From assembly GCF_002811945.1 (NCBI RefSeq), contig NZ_NPDX01000001.1:1186501-1250500 (forward strand): DNA of 64,000 bases, read 5' to 3'. Under the pieces are notes generated by a model. The model worked only from the letters and a program-made list of their open reading frames with translations, made no database searches and was not told the origin of the DNA. The stretch is from Leptospira harrisiae. Lineage in GTDB: Bacteria > Spirochaetota > Leptospiria > Leptospirales > Leptospiraceae. Position 1 is the first letter of the stretch. Each line of letters starts with the position of its first letter. Of this stretch, positions 60,487 to 64,000 are shown in pieces. The translations under genes were made by a program, and so were the position numbers.

Positions 60487-63400
60487 ATGATGAAAGACGA
60501 TAGTTTCCAAAAAGAAAAAAAATCGCTTTGGCAGTCTTACGAACTTCGCGGAACTTCTCGCGAACGTGAATTGCAAAAGCAAGAGTTCTATAAATCTCCA
60601 GATCCTCTAATTGCAAAAATCAAAAAGGGTGATTTTGACAGAAAAACTTTCTTAAAGTTTATGGGTGCCTCGGTTGTTATGACGACTGTTGGTTGTATCC
60701 AAAAACCTGCTGAAAAAATTGTTCCTTATGTGAACCTCACCATTAAGAACCCAGATGGTAAAGACGTAGAACAATATGACTTCGTAAAACATGGACACTC
60801 TTACCACTATGCTTCTGTTTGTGGTGGTTGTTCTGTTGGTTGTGGGATCTTAGTCAAAGCAAAAGACGGACGACCTTTGAAACTCGAAGGGAATCCAAAC
60901 CATCCGATTTCGGAAGGTGCCCTTTGTGCTTCTGGACAAGCTTCTATTTTTGATCTTTATGATGCCGACCGTGCCAAAGAACCACAACAAGTGGTGAATG
61001 GAACAGCTAAGTCTAGTGACTGGTTTGTTTTAGACAAAGATGTAAAAGAGAAATTAAATGCTAACAAAGGGAAAACCATTGTTGTCACAAAACCTCTTAC
61101 TTCTCCTGCCACTTCTGAATTCATTTCTGAATTCTTAAAGTCAGTGGGTGGTGGAAAACACATCGAAGTGGCATTTGCATCTTCTGATGATGCGATCACG
61201 ATTGCTCAAGAAAAATCTTACGGAAAGGCAGTTTTACCAAACTACCATTTCGACAAAGCAAAAGTCATCCTCTCCATCGACAGCGATTTTTTAAACAATA
61301 CAAACTACCACAATGACTTTTCGAAAAGAAGAGATTTGCAAGACAAAGGTGTCAAATCCTTCAATGCTTTCATTGCGGCAGAAACTCATCCGTCTATGAC
61401 GGGTTCCAACGCTGACCAAAGAGTGCCACTAAAACCAGGTGACCAAAGAAAGTTTGCCCTTGTGATTGCAAAAGCGCTTTCTGATTTGGGAGTGGGTGGT
61501 GGAACGGGAGTTTCCGGAATCAATGTAGAATCTTCTGCAGCGGAACTGGGAATTTCTAAAGAAGTGGTTTTACGCACAGCGAAGGCTCTTGCTTCTGCAA
61601 AGGGTGAATCCCTTGTGATTGCTGGTGGTTCCAATGCTCTTACCGAAGACGCTGTTGATTTACAAATCGCAGTGAATATGCTCAACAGCATGCTCGGTAA
61701 CGATGGAAAAACTATCGATGCAGGAAATCCTTTGAAAGAAGGACGTTCTAATTATGCAGAGAATCTAAAAACTCTAGCAAAAGACTTAAAAGAAAGAAAG
61801 GCCGGTGTGGTCATTCTTTTCGGAGTGAACCCAGTTTACCAAGCGCCAAACGGAGATGAGTGGAAAAAACTCCTTCACGAAGCAGCACAAGTAGTTCAAG
61901 TTTCGGACCGTGTGGATGAAACAGCTCTTGCTTCTAACTGGCTTGCTCCAGTGTCGCATTTCTTAGAGTCTTGGGGTGATAACGAATCGGTAGCAGGAAT
62001 TGTATCTGTACAACAACCTACCATCCGACCGATCTTCCAATCCAAAGCGTTTGAAGACATGCTCATCACTTGGGCTGGCGGATCTCTCCTTGGTGCAAGT
62101 TCGTTATACGACTACCTCAAAGCAAAATACTCTAAAAAAACAAATTGGGAAGACCTACTTAGAAAAGGTGTTTTAGTTTCTGGAAATCCAAAGGCTGACA
62201 AAGGCGGACGATCTTTCCGTGGAACGATTGCGCCACTTTCTCCTTCAAAAAAAGGTCTGACAGTTTCTCTTTACGAAAGCACCGCAGTTGGTTCTGGCGA
62301 AAGAGCAAACAACTCGCAACTCCAAGAACTTCCGGATCCAGTATCCAAAGTGACTTGGGACAATTATGTTGCGATCAGTCCACAATACTCTCGTTCGTCG
62401 GGAATCAAACTGAATGATGTCGTCACAGTCACTGTTGGCGGTAAATCATTTGAACTCCCAGCGCTCATCCAACCGGGACTCCATCCAGAAGCAGTGGGAA
62501 TTGCTCTTGGTTACGGAAGAACAAACGTAGGTGAGATTGGAAACGGAGTAGGGAAAAATGCAAACATTCTTGCCACAGAAGTAAATGGAACACTTGTTTA
62601 CTCTGGACTTTCCATCACTCTCTCTCCTACAGGAAAGAAATACAAACTCGCTACCACACAAGACCATCATATGATGAGCCCAGGTGTGATGATGGGTGTA
62701 GAGTGGAAGGAAAGACCTCTTATCATTTCCGCAAAACTCCAAGATTATGCAAAAAATCCTGGTGCAGGAATTCCTGAACCAGAGATTCCAAAAATCCTAA
62801 TCGATGGAAAACTACAAAGAGCCCAAGGAGCGAACGCCCCTTCTGACCAACCAGGAAGCCAATTTGCATACCCAGGATACAAATGGGGAATGGCAGTGGA
62901 TCTTACTTCTTGTTCTGGTTGTGGTGCTTGCGTAGTTGCTTGTAATATTGAAAACAACGTGCCAATGGTAGGACGTGACGAAGTGAGAATGGGTCGTGAG
63001 ATGCATTGGCTTCGGATTGACCGTTACTACATCGGTGATCCTGAAAAACCAGAATCACTTGAAATTGCACACCAACCACTTATGTGCCAACATTGCGACA
63101 ATGCTCCTTGTGAGACAGTATGTCCAGTAGCTGCGACTGTTCACAGTTCGGAAGGAACCAATGATATGGTTTACAATCGTTGTGTGGGAACTCGTTACTG
63201 CTCGAACAACTGCCCTTACAAAGTGCGTCGTTTTAACTGGTTAGAACATTGGAATGAACACAACCTTCTTGGCGAAGCAACACCTACTTTTAAGGCACGC
63301 CCTCCAAGAAACTTAGGCCTCAACCCAGATGTAACCGTTCGTTCTCGTGGGGTTATGGAAAAATGTAACTTCTGTGCTTCTCGAGTTGCTGAGAAAAAAA

Positions 63401-63618
63401 TCGCAGCGAAAAACGAAGGAAGAACATTACGTGATGGAGAAGTGAAAGCAGCATGTGAACAAACATGTTCTTCTAATTCCATTGTGTTCGGTAACGTAAA
63501 TGATCCTGAATCAAAAGTAGCGAAGCTCTTGAAAGACCCTAGGTCTTACAAACTTCTGGAATACCTAAACATCGGACCGGCCGTCAGTTATATGACTCGC
63601 GTTCGTAACGAAGTTTAA
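60487..63618 (+). CDS. actB: Alternative Complex III Fe-S subunit (ActB)
   Basis: A 1,043-residue periplasmic-facing subunit. Near the start is a hydrophobic, Tat-like region (RKTFLKFMGASVVMTTVGC). The N-terminal 750 residues resemble a molybdopterin oxidoreductase, with CGGCSVGCGILVKAKDG, but in ActB this half carries no molybdenum. The C-terminal 260 residues are NrfC-like with several 4Fe-4S motifs (CSGCGACVVAC, CQHCDNAPCETVCP, CVGTRYCSNNCP, CNFCASRV). Gene order and length match ActB. Confidence 0.9.
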   Translation: MMKDDSFQKEKKSLWQSYELRGTSRERELQKQEFYKSPDPLIAKIKKGDFDRKTFLKFMGASVVMTTVGCIQKPAEKIVPYVNLTIKNPDGKDVEQYDFVKHGHSYHYASVCGGCSVGCGILVKAKDGRPLKLEGNPNHPISEGALCASGQASIFDLYDADRAKEPQQVVNGTAKSSDWFVLDKDVKEKLNANKGKTIVVTKPLTSPATSEFISEFLKSVGGGKHIEVAFASSDDAITIAQEKSYGKAVLPNYHFDKAKVILSIDSDFLNNTNYHNDFSKRRDLQDKGVKSFNAFIAAETHPSMTGSNADQRVPLKPGDQRKFALVIAKALSDLGVGGGTGVSGINVESSAAELGISKEVVLRTAKALASAKGESLVIAGGSNALTEDAVDLQIAVNMLNSMLGNDGKTIDAGNPLKEGRSNYAENLKTLAKDLKERKAGVVILFGVNPVYQAPNGDEWKKLLHEAAQVVQVSDRVDETALASNWLAPVSHFLESWGDNESVAGIVSVQQPTIRPIFQSKAFEDMLITWAGGSLLGASSLYDYLKAKYSKKTNWEDLLRKGVLVSGNPKADKGGRSFRGTIAPLSPSKKGLTVSLYESTAVGSGERANNSQLQELPDPVSKVTWDNYVAISPQYSRSSGIKLNDVVTVTVGGKSFELPALIQPGLHPEAVGIALGYGRTNVGEIGNGVGKNANILATEVNGTLVYSGLSITLSPTGKKYKLATTQDHHMMSPGVMMGVEWKERPLIISAKLQDYAKNPGAGIPEPEIPKILIDGKLQRAQGANAPSDQPGSQFAYPGYKWGMAVDLTSCSGCGACVVACNIENNVPMVGRDEVRMGREMHWLRIDRYYIGDPEKPESLEIAHQPLMCQHCDNAPCETVCPVAATVHSSEGTNDMVYNRCVGTRYCSNNCPYKVRRFNWLEHWNEHNLLGEATPTFKARPPRNLGLNPDVTVRSRGVMEKCNFCASRVAEKKIAAKNEGRTLRDGEVKAACEQTCSSNSIVFGNVNDPESKVAKLLKDPRSYKLLEYLNIGPAVSYMTRVRNEV

Positions 63619-63637
63619 CAGGGAGAACACAAAGGGA

Positions 63638-64000
63638 ATGTCATTAACACAAGCAGTTAGAGATAAATTAGACATCCCCGACCTGGTAACAGGCGGGAAG
63701 TCGCTTAAAGATGTAACCGTTGATATCGCAAAACCAAACGAAGATTTCCCTACCAAACTTTGGTGGAATACTTTTCTTTTGGTTCTTACGATCACCCTGA
63801 TCGACGTTGCCATCATCGGATATTTGTTTTATGAAGGTCTTTACTTACTCGGGATCAATAACCCGGTAGGTTGGGGATTTTTCGTAGTCAACTTCGTATT
63901 CTGGATCGGTATCGGTCACGCAGGAACTTTGATTTCTGCGGTTCTTTTTCTCTTCCGTCAAGGTTGGAGAACAGGGATTAACCGTGCTGCCGAAGCGATG
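63638..64000 (+). CDS. actC: Alternative Complex III membrane subunit ActC (NrfD-like), N-terminal part
   Basis: The window ends after 121 codons of an open frame. The product starts MSLTQAVRDKLDIPDL and shows two membrane helices (TFLLVLTITLIDVAIIGYLF and VGWGFFVVNFVFWIGIG), as expected for the quinol-binding NrfD-family subunit that follows ActB. An AAAGGGA ribosome-binding site precedes the ATG, 19 bp after actB. Confidence 0.85.
   Translation, partial: MSLTQAVRDKLDIPDLVTGGKSLKDVTVDIAKPNEDFPTKLWWNTFLLVLTITLIDVAIIGYLFYEGLYLLGINNPVGWGFFVVNFVFWIGIGHAGTLISAVLFLFRQGWRTGINRAAEAM

Overview
The window is AT-rich spirochaete chromosome, most likely from a Leptospira species and probably the saprophytic side of the genus. 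The main reasons are a FlaA-type flagellar sheath protein, FlgM-like and FliG-like proteins beside genes I cannot place in any family, many small lipoproteins with loose spirochaetal lipoboxes, a GAF-GGDEF protein and a PilZ-like protein, and an Alternative Complex III locus. The species call is inference. Both strands are densely coded, operons overlap by 1-14 bp, and no gap exceeds about 270 bp. I see no insertion sequence, prophage or CRISPR array.

Layout. 1-4.7 kb: heavy-metal RND efflux operon (pump cut by the left edge, outer-membrane factor, adaptor) with an inorganic pyrophosphatase inserted. 4.7-11.7 kb: lexA, a lipoprotein, ctp protease, tsaD, pssA, a STAS protein, an MBL hydrolase and glpK. 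11.7-16.9 kb (mostly minus strand): a membrane protein, a FliG-C-like protein, a degenerate iron-ADH-like protein, a FlgM-like anti-sigma factor, rsmI and a Cys-rich lipoprotein. 17-24 kb: nadE, waaA and a FlaA-like gene on minus; a charged membrane protein, yggS and proC on plus; then initiator tRNA-Met with its own promoter. 24.2-34 kb: GAF-GGDEF protein, aspartyl-protease-like lipoprotein, mnmA, an ATP-grasp/FMN-oxidase fusion, PilZ-like protein, RluA synthase, a solitary DNA methyltransferase and small envelope proteins. 34-42.2 kb: paired M16 proteases, MBL hydrolase, O-methyltransferase, a helical exported protein, a cell-wall amidase and a conserved unknown. 42.2-49.2 kb: tRNA-Leu, a thioesterase, a long disordered protein, an ABC-F ATPase behind a leader-peptide region, then peroxiredoxin and sufB. 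49.2-57.5 kb: a TMEM220-like protein, a PQQ-type dehydrogenase lipoprotein, an LTA-synthase-like sulfatase, a fatty-acid-hydroxylase-family protein, rlmN, a Cys-rich lipoprotein and a GT39 transferase. 57.7-64 kb: a chemoreceptor and the start of the actABC operon, cut by the right edge.

The most striking signal is upstream of the ABC-F gene. A seven-codon ORF, MRLRNQK, with its own ribosome-binding site, ends inside the first arm of a perfect 14-bp inverted repeat whose second arm is followed by a T run. MRLR is the core of the RLR class of macrolide-dependent ribosome arrest peptides (ErmDL, MsrCL). This looks like a drug-responsive attenuator controlling a ribosome-protection ABC-F in a spirochaete.

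Other signals worth following are a PerR/Fur-type 7-1-7 palindrome over the -10 box of the peroxiredoxin-sufB unit, the ATP-grasp/Cys-cluster/FMN fusion, the FliG-C-like protein next to an iron-ADH-like protein that has lost its metal ligands, and a lipoprotein with two DTGS motifs. Family calls come from motifs read by eye; no database search was run.
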